Assembly (NCBI GenBank): GCA_945952585.1
Contig: CAMFII010000002.1
Span: 1 to 64,000 of the forward strand
Length of the DNA: 64,000 nucleotides
Reading direction: 5' to 3'
DNA from: an uncultured Rhodobacter sp.
GTDB lineage: Bacteria > Pseudomonadota > Alphaproteobacteria > Rhodobacterales > Rhodobacteraceae
Part shown: in pieces, positions 8,480 to 17,074 of the stretch
Numbering within the stretch: position 1 is the stretch's first letter
Layout of the letters: each line of letters opens with the position of its first letter
Notes under the pieces: generated by a model
What the model was told of the DNA's origin: nothing
Databases searched by the model: none
The model's input: the letters and a program-made list of their open reading frames with translations, nothing else
Made by a program: the position numbers and the translations under genes

Positions 8480-9664
8480 TCAGTCCCGTTCCTGCACCTC
8501 GCCCCGGCGGAAGGGGCCATAGGCGGTGACGACCTCGATCTCTTCGCCGATCGCAGCCCGCTCGGCGTCGAGATAGCGCTCGATGGCGGTGCGGAAACCC
8601 GGATCGGCAATCCAGTGCAGGGAATGACAGGCCACGGGTAGATAGCCGCGCGCCAGCTTGTGTTCTCCCTGCGCGCCGGCCTCGACCCGCCGCAGGCCCT
8701 GGGCGATCGCCCAGTCGATGGCCTGATGATAGCACAGCTCAAAATGCAGGAAGGGGTGGTCTTCGATACAGCCCCAGTAGCGGCCGTAAAGCGTCTCCCG
8801 CCCGATGAAGTTCAACGCGCCGGCGACGGGGCGGCCGCTGCGCTCGGCCAGGATCAGCAGCGCATCGTCGCGCATCGTCGCATGGACCTCGTCGAAGAAG
8901 GCGCGCGTCAGGTAGGGCGTCCCCCATTTCCGGTTACCGGTGTCCTGGTAGAAGGCCCAGAAGGCATCCCAGTGGTGCGGCTCGATCTGGTTGCCTGTCA
9001 GGGTCCGGATCGTGCCGCCAAAGCCCTGGGCCTGCGCGCGTTCCTTGCGAAGCGCCTTGCGCTTGCGCGAGGAGAGATCGGCCAGAAAGTCGTCGTAGCT
9101 GCCGTAGCCCCGGTTTTCCCAGTGATATTGCTGGGTTGTCCGGCGCAGGAGCCCCATTGCCTCGCCCCGCTCCGCCTCGGCCTCGGTGCAGAAGGTGATG
9201 TGGAGCGACGACAGGCGGTTGCTCTCGGTGATCTGCCGGGCGGCGTCGATCAGGGCGGCGGTGCCCGCAGTTTCCTTGCCGGGACGGGTCAGGAACCGCC
9301 GCCCGGTCGCCGGAGTGAAGGGAACGGCGATCTGAAGCTTCGGATAGTATCGCCCGCCGGCGCGTTCCCAGGCATCGGCCCAGTTGAAGTCGAAGATGTA
9401 TTCGCCCTGGCTGTGTGACTTCACATAGAGCGGTGCCGCGGCGATGATCTGTCCGTCTTCGCGGACAACGAGCGGATGGGATTGCCAACCGCTGCGGCCA
9501 CCCGTCGAGCCGGATCGCTCCAGTGCCGAGAGGAAGCGATGGGTGGTAAAGGGGTCGATCGGCCGCCCGCCAGCGGCGGTTTCCGGGCCGGCGACCGAAT
9601 CCCAGTCCGCCGCCGTGATCTCCGCAAAGGAGCGGTGGATGGTGACCTCGACGGTTTCGGTCAT
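8480..9664 (-). CDS. COG3146 family GNAT-like protein (peptidogalycan biosynthesis type)
   Basis: A 394-residue cytosolic protein of the family once called DUF482. Family hallmarks are DPFTTHRFLSALERSGS, a FDFNWADAWERAGG segment, the RKRKALRKER patch, and FYQDTGNRKWGTPYLTRAFF. The C-terminal half contains an acyltransferase-like fold with HFELCYHQAIDWAIAQGL and AGAQGEHKLARGYLP. The family is related to FemAB-type aminoacyl/acyl transferases; the substrate is unknown. Start at 9664 is chosen by alignment with the family opening; the ribosome-binding site is weak. Probably co-transcribed with the dehydratase. Confidence 0.88.
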   Translation of the reverse strand: MTETVEVTIHRSFAEITAADWDSVAGPETAAGGRPIDPFTTHRFLSALERSGSTGGRSGWQSHPLVVREDGQIIAAAPLYVKSHSQGEYIFDFNWADAWERAGGRYYPKLQIAVPFTPATGRRFLTRPGKETAGTAALIDAARQITESNRLSSLHITFCTEAEAERGEAMGLLRRTTQQYHWENRGYGSYDDFLADLSSRKRKALRKERAQAQGFGGTIRTLTGNQIEPHHWDAFWAFYQDTGNRKWGTPYLTRAFFDEVHATMRDDALLILAERSGRPVAGALNFIGRETLYGRYWGCIEDHPFLHFELCYHQAIDWAIAQGLRRVEAGAQGEHKLARGYLPVACHSLHWIADPGFRTAIERYLDAERAAIGEEIEVVTAYGPFRRGEVQERD

Positions 9665-9783
9665 GCGGGCGAGGGTCCGGTGGCTGGCGGCGGCGCGGAG
9701 GCCATGTGTCGCCCGCGCCGCCCGAGGAGAGTTGTCAAACAGAAGACGGTCTGCGCTGAAGGGTGGTCCGCCGCGGCGCGGCG

Positions 9784-10557
9784 TCAAGTCGGGATCTTGG
9801 CCAGATATCCTTCGAACGTGATGTTCTGCGCCACTCGCCGCGCCTCGGCCTCCATGGCGGCCGACCGAACAGTCCAGCACAGGACTCGCGCCCCCTTCGC
9901 CTTCAATTCGGCGACCCGGGGCCTGGTCAGGTCTGCCACCTCGTGGCTGATGAAGCTGGAACCAGTGCGGTCGTAGTCAGGGATCCCGCGGAGCTCATCT
10001 GACCGGGCCGCGCTGGCACCTTCCCATTCGTCCGAAGGGTAGGATCCCGTGGTGATACCGCGTGGCAGAAGCGGACAAAGCTTTTGCATCCAGGCCACGG
10101 AATGGGGATTGAAGGACATGAGGGCGACAGCACCGGAATAGTTGGAAAGCGCTGCCGCGACGGCGCTCTCAAGCCGGCCGTCGGTTTCCGTCAGGTTGTG
10201 GGACTGGTCCTTCAACTCGACAAGCAGGGGCACGCGGCCTGCAACCAGATCGAGCGCCTCGGCAAAGCTGGGAATCGTGTCGGTGCTGCCGTTCAGGGTG
10301 ATCCGACCGAGTTCGGCAGCGGTGCGATCGATGACCGGGCCGCTTTCCCCCGTCACGCGGTCCAGGGTCGGGTCATGGAAGACAACCGCAATCCCGTCCT
10401 TCGACAGCTGCAGGTCAAGTTCGATCCCATAACCGGCAGCAACCGCTGCGCGGAAGGCGGAAAGGGAATTCTCGATCCGGCCCTTGGTCTTGTCATGAAG
10501 GCCGCGATGGCTGAACGGTGCGCGGACAAAGTCGTGCGGCAGGGGAACGAAGCTCAT
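9784..10557 (-). CDS. Glycerophosphodiester phosphodiesterase family protein
   Basis: A 257-residue TIM-barrel enzyme expected to hydrolyse glycerophosphodiesters to glycerol-3-phosphate and an alcohol. The catalytic and metal residues are visible: FSHRGLHDKTKGRIENS (HRG, Glu), GIELDLQLSKDG (ExD) and VVFHDPTLDRVTG (the second catalytic His). The barrel continues through LLVELKDQ and ends with GYLAKIPT. There is no signal peptide, so it acts in the cytoplasm. Its start overlaps the RidA stop by 4 bases. Confidence 0.93.
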   Translation of the reverse strand: MSFVPLPHDFVRAPFSHRGLHDKTKGRIENSLSAFRAAVAAGYGIELDLQLSKDGIAVVFHDPTLDRVTGESGPVIDRTAAELGRITLNGSTDTIPSFAEALDLVAGRVPLLVELKDQSHNLTETDGRLESAVAAALSNYSGAVALMSFNPHSVAWMQKLCPLLPRGITTGSYPSDEWEGASAARSDELRGIPDYDRTGSSFISHEVADLTRPRVAELKAKGARVLCWTVRSAAMEAEARRVAQNITFEGYLAKIPT

Positions 10558-11024
10558 TTCAGCTCAAAGACCGCGTCCACCTCGACCGCAACTCCCAGTG
10601 GCAGTGCGCCCGCCGAAACGGCCGAACGGGCATGGCGGCCCGCATCGCCCAGAACCGCAACCAGAAGGTCGCTTGCGCCGTTGATCACCTTGGGCTGATC
10701 GATGAAGTCGGGGGTGGAGTTCACGAAGCCAGTCAGCTTGACCGCGCGCGCGACCCGGGACCAATCTCCGCCAACGGCGTTCTTCAACTGTGCCAGAATG
10801 GCGAGCGCGCAGGTTTGCGCCGCCGCTGCTCCCTGGGTCACGTCCAGCTCAGCGCCCAGTTTGCCGGTAATCAGACTGCCGTCGGCCTGACGGGAGATCT
10901 GGCCCGCAATCCAGACCGTGCCGCCGCTAACCACAAATGGCACGTAGTTTGCTGCGGGTGCCGGGGCGTCGGGCAGGATCAGGCCCAGTTCGGCAAGACG
11001 GGTTTCGATGGGGGACAGCGACAT
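10554..11024 (-). CDS. RidA/YjgF family protein
   Basis: A 156-residue member of the RidA superfamily; many members deaminate reactive enamine/imine intermediates. It belongs to the longer YjgF-like subgroup that opens with IETRLAELGLILPDAPAPAANY and contains VWIAGQISRQADG and KLTGFVNSTPDFIDQPKV. Length and motifs fit that subgroup better than E. coli RidA itself, so the deaminase activity is inference. ATG at 11024 is used; the upstream in-frame ATG at 11054 lies in sequence unlike the family. Overlaps the GDPD gene by ATGA. Confidence 0.88.
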   Translation of the reverse strand: MSLSPIETRLAELGLILPDAPAPAANYVPFVVSGGTVWIAGQISRQADGSLITGKLGAELDVTQGAAAAQTCALAILAQLKNAVGGDWSRVARAVKLTGFVNSTPDFIDQPKVINGASDLLVAVLGDAGRHARSAVSAGALPLGVAVEVDAVFELK

Positions 11025-11212
11025 GTCGGGCTCCGGCGCGGTTGTGTTCCGCAAAGGCTAGCCGCGCAGGGAAGTGGCAGCAAGAGCGAGGCCAAGCGAA
11101 CCGTCGCGCATCGGTCACGGTCAAACATTGCGTTCGCCTGCCGGGCTTCGTATGGCTTGTCTCTGGTCCCGGAACGCTAGATCAGACGCCATCGCACCGA
11201 GAAGCCCGCCTG

Positions 11213-12016
11213 ATGCCCCAGTCCTTCCATTCGCGTCTGTCCTCTGCGTCGAGGTCTGTCCTGCTGGCCAGCCTGATCATGGGCGCACTGGCGTCTTGCG
11301 GGCCGGCACCGGCGCCAACCGGGATCAACGATCCCAAAGAGGCCGAAAACCGCGAGGTGCACGAGGCCAACAAGGCGGTCGACAAGTTCTTCGTGCGGCC
11401 GGTCTCTGAAGGCGTGAGCCACGTTCAACCGGGTCCACTGCGGCGCGGACTGTCGAATTTCGCCAAGAACCTCGCGGTTCCGAACGACATCGTGAACAAC
11501 ATCCTGCAATTGCGGCTGGGCAAGGCGGTCGAGAACACCGTGCGCTTTGCCGTCAACAGCACACTTGGTCTTGGCGGACTGGTTGACGTTTCGACGGCGG
11601 CCGGGCTGCCCGAGCAGCCGACGGACTTCGGCGAGACGCTGCATGTCTGGGGTTTCGGCGAGGGGAACTACGTCGAACTGCCGGTGTTAGGACCGTCGAC
11701 CGAGCGCGACATGTTCGGCCGGATCGGCGATCTGGTGCTGGATCCGATCTGGTATGTCCTGCCGACGGGCGAGGCGCTGGCAGCATACGGCTTGGTGGTG
11801 ATCGACGATCTCAACTATCGTGACAGGTACAAGTCGACGATTGATTCCATCCTTTACGAAAGCGCCGACAGCTACGCCCAGGCACGGCTGCTCTATCTTC
11901 AGAACAGGCGCTATACCCTGGGCCAGACCACCAGCTCAGACGGGGCGAATGGTTTTGAGGATCCCTATGCAGACGACAGTTTCATCGACCCCTACGAGGA
12001 CAGCAATGGCAACTGA
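11213..12016 (+). CDS. mlaA: MlaA (VacJ) outer-membrane lipoprotein
   Basis: A 267-residue lipoprotein that removes mislocalised phospholipids from the outer leaflet of the outer membrane. Signal peptide with lipobox LASC, Cys29 being the lipidated residue. The MlaA core is clear: NREVHEANKAVDKFFVRPVS, VQPGPLRRGLSNFAKNL, LRLGKAVENTVRFAVNSTLG and DFGETLHVWGFGEGNYVELP. The acidic tail after residue 240 is not conserved. ATG at 11213 gives a proper signal sequence. It overlaps mlaC by 11 bases. The MlaFEDB inner-membrane transporter is not in this window. Confidence 0.95.
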   Translation: MPQSFHSRLSSASRSVLLASLIMGALASCGPAPAPTGINDPKEAENREVHEANKAVDKFFVRPVSEGVSHVQPGPLRRGLSNFAKNLAVPNDIVNNILQLRLGKAVENTVRFAVNSTLGLGGLVDVSTAAGLPEQPTDFGETLHVWGFGEGNYVELPVLGPSTERDMFGRIGDLVLDPIWYVLPTGEALAAYGLVVIDDLNYRDRYKSTIDSILYESADSYAQARLLYLQNRRYTLGQTTSSDGANGFEDPYADDSFIDPYEDSNGN

Positions 12017-12611
12017 AACCAACCGCCGGGCGGTGCTTGGGCTTGGCCTAGGCGCGGCTGCCGTTCTGGTGCTGGCGCCGGCCACGGCGCGGGCGCTGAC
12101 CGTTGACCAGGCGCGGGCTCTGATCGACGAAGTTACAGGACAGGTGACCAAGGTCATCAACTCGGGCGCGCCCGAAGCGCAGATGCTGGCGAAGTTCGAG
12201 CAGATCTTCGCCACCTATGCCGATGTTGCCGCGATCGCGCGTTCGGCCCTTGGGCCGGCGGCGCGGCAGGCCAGCCCGGCGCAGATGAAGTCGTTCACCA
12301 AGGCTTATCAGGGCTACATCTCGCGCAAATACGGTCGGCGGTTCCGCGAATTCATCGGCGGACGGATCGAAGTGACCGGAGCCCATCCGTTGAAGAGCTA
12401 TTACGAGGTGGTTTCGACCGCCTACCTGCAGGGCGAAGCGCCTTTCGATCTGCGCTGGCATGTGTCCGACAAGTCCGGACGCGACCTGTTCTTCAACCTC
12501 ATCATCGAGGGGGTAAACATGCTGTCGACCGAACGGACCGAGATCGGGGCGATGCTTGATCAGCAGGGGGGCGACATCGACAAACTGATCGCGCAGCTGA
12601 ACAAGAGCTGA
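12006..12611 (+). CDS. mlaC: MlaC-type phospholipid-binding periplasmic protein
   Basis: A 201-residue soluble periplasmic carrier that shuttles phospholipid between MlaA and the inner-membrane MlaFEDB complex. It opens with a signal sequence containing NRRAVLGLG, a possible twin-arginine signal, ending near TARA. The mature part shows the family segments FEQIFATYADVAAIARSALG, FTKAYQGYISRKYG and WHVSDKSGRDLFFNLIIEG. ATG at 12006 is inside the mlaA 3' end, so translation is probably coupled. A 14-bp-stem terminator follows 20 bases after the stop. Confidence 0.93.
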   Translation: MATETNRRAVLGLGLGAAAVLVLAPATARALTVDQARALIDEVTGQVTKVINSGAPEAQMLAKFEQIFATYADVAAIARSALGPAARQASPAQMKSFTKAYQGYISRKYGRRFREFIGGRIEVTGAHPLKSYYEVVSTAYLQGEAPFDLRWHVSDKSGRDLFFNLIIEGVNMLSTERTEIGAMLDQQGGDIDKLIAQLNKS

Positions 12612-12631
12612 CCTCGCGGCGCCGAAGGATG

Positions 12632-12666
12632 AAAAAGGGGCGGCCTTGGTAGGGCCGCCCCTTTTT
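12632..12666. terminator. Bidirectional rho-independent terminator
   Basis: Perfect 14-bp stem (12632-12645 with 12653-12666) around a 7-base loop. The arms begin with AAAAA and end with TTTTT, so a U-tract exists on either strand. It serves convergent mlaC (+) and the penicillin-binding protein gene (-). Confidence 0.95.
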
Positions 12667-12676
12667 CTTTGTCGCG

Positions 12677-14902
12677 TCAGTCCTGCTTGTTCTTGCCGAA
12701 GGCGCTGAAGACCTGCTGGAAGAAGCCGCCATTGCCTTGGTTGCGGTTGCCGTTCGACGCTGGTGCCGCGCCGCCATTTCCGCTGCCTTGCGAGGCCTGC
12801 GCCACGGGCGGCAGGCGCGGCTCGGGGATGATCATTGGCAGGGGCTGGGGCGGCAGACCTTCCTCGACCCTCACCATCACCTCATGCCAGATCTCCGCCG
12901 GCAGGCCGCCGCCGGTCACACCCTGCATGGGCGTGTTGTCGTCGTAGCCCATCCAGACGCCGGTCACATAATCTGCCGAGAAGCCCAGGAACCAGGCGTC
13001 GCGCGCGGCTTGGGTCGTGCCAGTCTTGCCTGCCACCTGACGGTCGGACAGCATGGCGCGCCGCCCGGTTCCACGTTCGACCACCTGGGTCATCATGTAG
13101 GTGAGTTCGCGCGCCGCCTGCTCCGAGATCACGCGTTCGCCCAGACCGCCCTCCTGTCCCATGAGCGGCGTATCATCCCCCATCAGGCGCAGGTCGGTCA
13201 GGCCGTAGGGTTGCACGGCAGTGCCGCCGTTGAGGATGCCGGCATAGGCCCCCGTCATGTCGATCAACGTCGCCTCGGACACGCCTAGTGCCAGCGCCGG
13301 CCCGTCGGCGAGGTTCGAGGTGATGCCGAAGCCGCTTGCCACCCTGCGGACATTGTCGCGGCCCGCGGCCTCGGACACCTTCACGGCTGGGATGTTGCGG
13401 GATTCGGCAAGGGCGTCGGTCAGCGTGATGACGCCGTGAAATTCGTGGTCGTAGTTGTCGGGCGACCAGTTGCCGGACCCGGGAATGTACAGGGTCAGCG
13501 GGCTGTCATCGACATAGTCGGCAGGCGAATAACCGGCATCGAGTGCTGCAGCATAGACGAAGGGCTTGAAGCTCGACCCGGTCTGGCGCAGCGCCTGTGT
13601 CGCGCGGTTGAACGCGCCGGCATCGGCGGTATTGCGGCCGCCAACCATCGCCCGGACCGCGCCATCCGCCGACATGACCACGACGGCGGCCTGCGCTTTC
13701 GAGCCTTCCTTGAGCTTTGTCGCGAATACGTCGTTCAACGCGGATTCGGCTGCCTTCTGGATGCGCTGGTCATAGGTCGTGCGGATGATCACGTCCTCGG
13801 TCGTGTTGCGGGTCAGGTAGGACGGGCCGGAATCCATCACCCAGTCGGCAAAGAACCCGCCGGACCGCGCGGCGGCTGCGGCGGAAAGCTGTGCGGGATG
13901 CGCGCGCGCGTCGTCGGCCTGCTCCTTGGTCAGGTAGCCCTCATCTTCCATCAGGCCGATGATGATGTTGGCCCGCTCGCGTGACCGTTCCAGGTTGTTC
14001 GTCGGCGCGTAATAGGACGGAGCCTTCAGCAGGCCGGCGAGCATCGCGGCTTCGGCGGGGGTGACGTCGTTTGCCGACTTGCCGAAGTAACGCTGGGCTG
14101 CGGCCTCGAACCCGCGGGTGCCCGCGCCAAGATAGGCGCGGTTGAGGTAGATCGTCAGGATCTCGTCCTTGGAATACTTGGCTTCCAGAGCAAAAGCGAA
14201 AGGGACTTCCTTGATCTTGCGCACGACCCCGCCCGAGCGGCAGTCGGCCTCGTAATCCGATTCCGATTTCCAGTTGGCCTGGTCGTAGGGCACGCCTAGG
14301 CACAGGAGCTTTGCCACCTGCTGGGTGATCGTCGAGCCGCCGTTGCCTTCCAGCGGCCCGCGGCCTTCTGACATGTTGATGCGGATCGCCCCGATGATGC
14401 CGCGCGGGCTGATGCCAAGGTGATGGTAGAACCGTCGGTCCTCGGTCGCCACGATGGCATTGCGCAGGTTGGGCGAGACATGCTGCGCGTCGATCTGGCC
14501 GCCGAAAGTCTCCCCCCGCCAGGCAAAGACCTCGCCGTTGCGGTCAAGAAGGGTGACCGAACCGCGCGCCCGGCCATCGAGCAGGTCCGAAAGCTCGGGC
14601 AGTTTCTGATAGAAATAGAGCGTGGATGTGCCGACCGCGATCGCCAGCAGGAAGCCGACGCGCCAGCCGATTCCCCAGATCACCCGGGCGATCCAGCGGA
14701 AGATGCCAATGAAAAAGGCGGCGATCGGGTTTCGGCGCGGGGGGCGACGCTTGGGCGCAGCGCGAGACCCGGACGACGGAGGCTTGCGCCCGCTGCCGCC
14801 AGAGCCACGTGTGCCGCCGCTTTTCGCACGGGTCGCGGAAGTCTGTGCCATGTAGCGCCGATCCGCCACCAGGGGTGGACGCCAGTCGCCAGTACTGCTC
14901 AT
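12677..14902 (-). CDS. Class A penicillin-binding protein (PBP1A family)
   Basis: A 741-residue bifunctional peptidoglycan synthase. A long basic cytoplasmic N terminus (about 1-60) precedes one membrane anchor (about 72-98). The GT51 transglycosylase domain shows ATEDRRFYHHLGI and GGSTITQQVAKLLCLG. The transpeptidase domain has the active Ser in TGSSFKPFVYAAA, the SxN motif in AESRNIPAVK and KTG in VAGKTGTTQAARDAWFLGF. The tail is Gly/Asn-rich. The start is not certain: an in-frame ATG at 14851 is an alternative, and neither has a strong ribosome-binding site. Confidence 0.95.
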   Translation of the reverse strand: MSSTGDWRPPLVADRRYMAQTSATRAKSGGTRGSGGSGRKPPSSGSRAAPKRRPPRRNPIAAFFIGIFRWIARVIWGIGWRVGFLLAIAVGTSTLYFYQKLPELSDLLDGRARGSVTLLDRNGEVFAWRGETFGGQIDAQHVSPNLRNAIVATEDRRFYHHLGISPRGIIGAIRINMSEGRGPLEGNGGSTITQQVAKLLCLGVPYDQANWKSESDYEADCRSGGVVRKIKEVPFAFALEAKYSKDEILTIYLNRAYLGAGTRGFEAAAQRYFGKSANDVTPAEAAMLAGLLKAPSYYAPTNNLERSRERANIIIGLMEDEGYLTKEQADDARAHPAQLSAAAAARSGGFFADWVMDSGPSYLTRNTTEDVIIRTTYDQRIQKAAESALNDVFATKLKEGSKAQAAVVVMSADGAVRAMVGGRNTADAGAFNRATQALRQTGSSFKPFVYAAALDAGYSPADYVDDSPLTLYIPGSGNWSPDNYDHEFHGVITLTDALAESRNIPAVKVSEAAGRDNVRRVASGFGITSNLADGPALALGVSEATLIDMTGAYAGILNGGTAVQPYGLTDLRLMGDDTPLMGQEGGLGERVISEQAARELTYMMTQVVERGTGRRAMLSDRQVAGKTGTTQAARDAWFLGFSADYVTGVWMGYDDNTPMQGVTGGGLPAEIWHEVMVRVEEGLPPQPLPMIIPEPRLPPVAQASQGSGNGGAAPASNGNRNQGNGGFFQQVFSAFGKNKQD

Positions 14903-15166
14903 GCCTGTTTCGCCCGTTCGTTGCGTGCGCCTGCTTTGAGCCGACTCTAGCCTGTCCTGTCACGAATGTGGAGCGCGGACACCAACGATTCGCGTTTGTG
15001 GCGTGATTAATTTTTAATCGAAGAGATGAATTTGTGTAATTTATGGGCAGTTCGATCGGCCGCATGCCCAGGCTTACCGGCCCCCAACTTGTGTGGAATT
15101 CCATCAAGTCTCCTTGATCTCGCAGGGGACGCGCTGGGTCGCCCTCCAACCATGAAGGGGATGGTC

Positions 15167-15505
15167 GTGAAACTCATTATTGCAGCAATCAAGCCGTTCA
15201 AGCTGGAGGAGGTGCGCGAGGCGCTCACCGCCATCGGCGTTCGCGGCATGATGGTAACCGAGATCAAGGGGTTCGGATCCCAGTCCGGGCATACCGAGAT
15301 CTATCGGGGTGCCGAGTATGCGGTGAACTTCGTGCCGAAGGTCCGCCTGGAAGTCGTTGTGAGCGACAGCCTGGCAGAAGCTGTTGTCGAGACGATCCGG
15401 ACGACGGCCAAGACTGACAAGATCGGCGACGGCAAGATCTTCGTCCTTGACGTTCTGCAGGCTGTCCGGGTGCGGACGGGCGAAGTCAACGACGACGCGC
15501 TGTGA
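15167..15505 (+). CDS. glnK: PII nitrogen-regulatory protein GlnK
   Basis: A 112-residue PII trimer subunit that reads 2-oxoglutarate, ATP/ADP and glutamine status and blocks AmtB when nitrogen is plentiful. With the GTG start at 15167 the length is the family standard and the uridylylated residue falls exactly at Tyr51 (TEIYRGAEYAVNFVPK in the T-loop). The B-loop and C-loop are TTAKTDKIGDGKIFV and VRVRTGEVNDDAL. GAAGGGG lies 6 bases before that GTG, whereas the ATGs at 15152 and 15161 add residues not seen in PII. Located directly before amtB. No convincing sigma-54 promoter is visible upstream. Confidence 0.95.
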   Translation: MKLIIAAIKPFKLEEVREALTAIGVRGMMVTEIKGFGSQSGHTEIYRGAEYAVNFVPKVRLEVVVSDSLAEAVVETIRTTAKTDKIGDGKIFVLDVLQAVRVRTGEVNDDAL

Positions 15506-15531
15506 CGCGGCTGGTGGGGATAGAGAAAGAA

Positions 15532-16965
15532 ATGACGAAATCAATGAAAGCTTACGCGCTTGGCGCAGGAGCGGCCGTCCTCGGCGCGCTTCCGGCCTGG
15601 GCGCAAGACGCCACTGTCGAGGTCGTGAGCGGCCCGATCAAGGGTCCGGACGCCGCCGCTATGGCGGGCATGGTCGACAAGGGCGACACGACCTGGATGC
15701 TGGTCAGTTCGGCTCTGGTGCTGCTGATGTCGATCCCGGCGCTCGCCCTCTTCTACGGCGGTCTCGTGCGGTCGAAGAACATGCTCAGCCTGTTGATGCA
15801 GGTCTTCATGATCGTGTCGATCGGGGCGCTGCTGTGGGTCTTCTACGGCTACAGCCTGGCCTTCACCGGCGGCAGCCCCTATGTCGGCGGCCTGAGCAAG
15901 GCCTTCCTCGCCGGGGTCAGCACCAGCACCTATTCCGCGACCTTCTCGAACAACGTCTACATCCCGGAATATGCCTTCGTCATCTTCCAGATGACCTTTG
16001 CCTGCATCACCCCGGCCCTCATTGTCGGCGCCTTCGCCGAACGGGTGAAGTTCTGGCCGCTGATGCTGTTCGTGGTGCTGTGGTCGACCATCGTCTACTA
16101 CCCGATTGCGCATATGGTCTGGTACTGGTCCGGCCCGGACTTCCTGGTCGATAACCCCACTGACTACGGCATGCTCTGGGGCATGGGTGCGCTCGACTTT
16201 GCCGGCGGAACCGTGGTTCACATCAATGCCGGGATCGCCGGTCTGGTGGGCTGCCTTGTCATCGGTCCGCGCCTTGGCTTCGGCAAGGAAGCCACCCCGC
16301 CGCATAGCCTCGTGATGACGATGATCGGCGCCTCGCTGCTGTGGGTTGGTTGGTTCGGCTTCAACGCCGGCTCGAACCTCGAGTCGAACGGCCTGGCCGC
16401 GCTTGCCTTCCTGAACACCTTCATCGCAACCGCCGCCGCCGCCCTGTCTTGGAGCCTGGTCGAGCAGGTGCATCATGGCCGTGCCTCGATGCTGGGTGCC
16501 GTGACGGGTGCCGTTGCCGGTCTCGTGGCGATCACGCCGGCTGCCGGTTTCGCCAGCCCGATGGGTTCGGTGGTGCTCGGGCTGATCGTTTCGCCGGTCT
16601 GTTACTTCTTCGTCTCGACGGTGAAGACCAAGCTGAAATACGACGACACGCTCGATGTCTTCGGCGTCCACTGCGTGGGCGGTATCCTCGGCGCGATCGG
16701 CACTGGCTTCCTCGCCTCGCCTTCGCTTGGCGGTCAGGGCTGGGTCGACTACACCGTGTTCCCCGCTGTCGCTGGCGAATACGACATGGGTGCTCAGGTC
16801 ATCACGCAGATCAAGGCCGTCCTGGTGACTCTGGTGTGGTCGGGTGTCGTGTCGTTCATCCTCTACAAGGTGATCGACCTGCTGTTCGGCCTGCGTCCGA
16901 GCGCCGAAGACGAGCGTCAGGGTCTGGACCAGACCTCGCACGGCGAAAGCGCCTACAACATGTGA
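15532..16965 (+). CDS. amtB: Ammonium transporter AmtB
   Basis: A 477-residue inner-membrane ammonium channel. An N-terminal signal peptide ends near LPAWAQD, then eleven membrane helices follow. Key elements are visible: ALDFAGGTVVHINAGIAGL (conserved Asp and first twin His), LWVGWFGFNAGSNLESNG, and DVFGVHCVGGILGAIGTGF (second twin His). The C-terminal tail, which binds GlnK, ends GESAYNM. Translation could also begin at the GTG at 15502, which overlaps the glnK stop; the ATG at 15532 gives a cleaner signal peptide. Transcribed with glnK and closed by the terminator at 17033. Confidence 0.97.
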   Translation: MTKSMKAYALGAGAAVLGALPAWAQDATVEVVSGPIKGPDAAAMAGMVDKGDTTWMLVSSALVLLMSIPALALFYGGLVRSKNMLSLLMQVFMIVSIGALLWVFYGYSLAFTGGSPYVGGLSKAFLAGVSTSTYSATFSNNVYIPEYAFVIFQMTFACITPALIVGAFAERVKFWPLMLFVVLWSTIVYYPIAHMVWYWSGPDFLVDNPTDYGMLWGMGALDFAGGTVVHINAGIAGLVGCLVIGPRLGFGKEATPPHSLVMTMIGASLLWVGWFGFNAGSNLESNGLAALAFLNTFIATAAAALSWSLVEQVHHGRASMLGAVTGAVAGLVAITPAAGFASPMGSVVLGLIVSPVCYFFVSTVKTKLKYDDTLDVFGVHCVGGILGAIGTGFLASPSLGGQGWVDYTVFPAVAGEYDMGAQVITQIKAVLVTLVWSGVVSFILYKVIDLLFGLRPSAEDERQGLDQTSHGESAYNM

Positions 16966-17032
16966 TCCGGTTTCGGCCTGCCGCCTCCCGGCGGGCCGTT
17001 TCCCGCGCGGACCTCCTCCCCCGCGCAATCTA

Positions 17033-17074
17033 CGGCCCGGACGAGCCTCTCCCTCGTCCGGGCCGACTTGTTTT
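17033..17074 (+). terminator. Rho-independent terminator of glnK-amtB
   Basis: Perfect 13-bp G+C-rich stem (17033-17045 with 17053-17065), 7-base loop, followed by ACTTGTTTT. The T-tract is only on the + strand side and touches the stop codon of the convergent aminotransferase gene. Confidence 0.9.

Noticed and set aside
14903-15166. Sigma-54 / NtrC control of glnK-amtB
   Set aside because: I looked for a -24/-12 element and NtrC dyads and found none that I could defend. A short AT-rich dyad at 15005-15019 is not specific.
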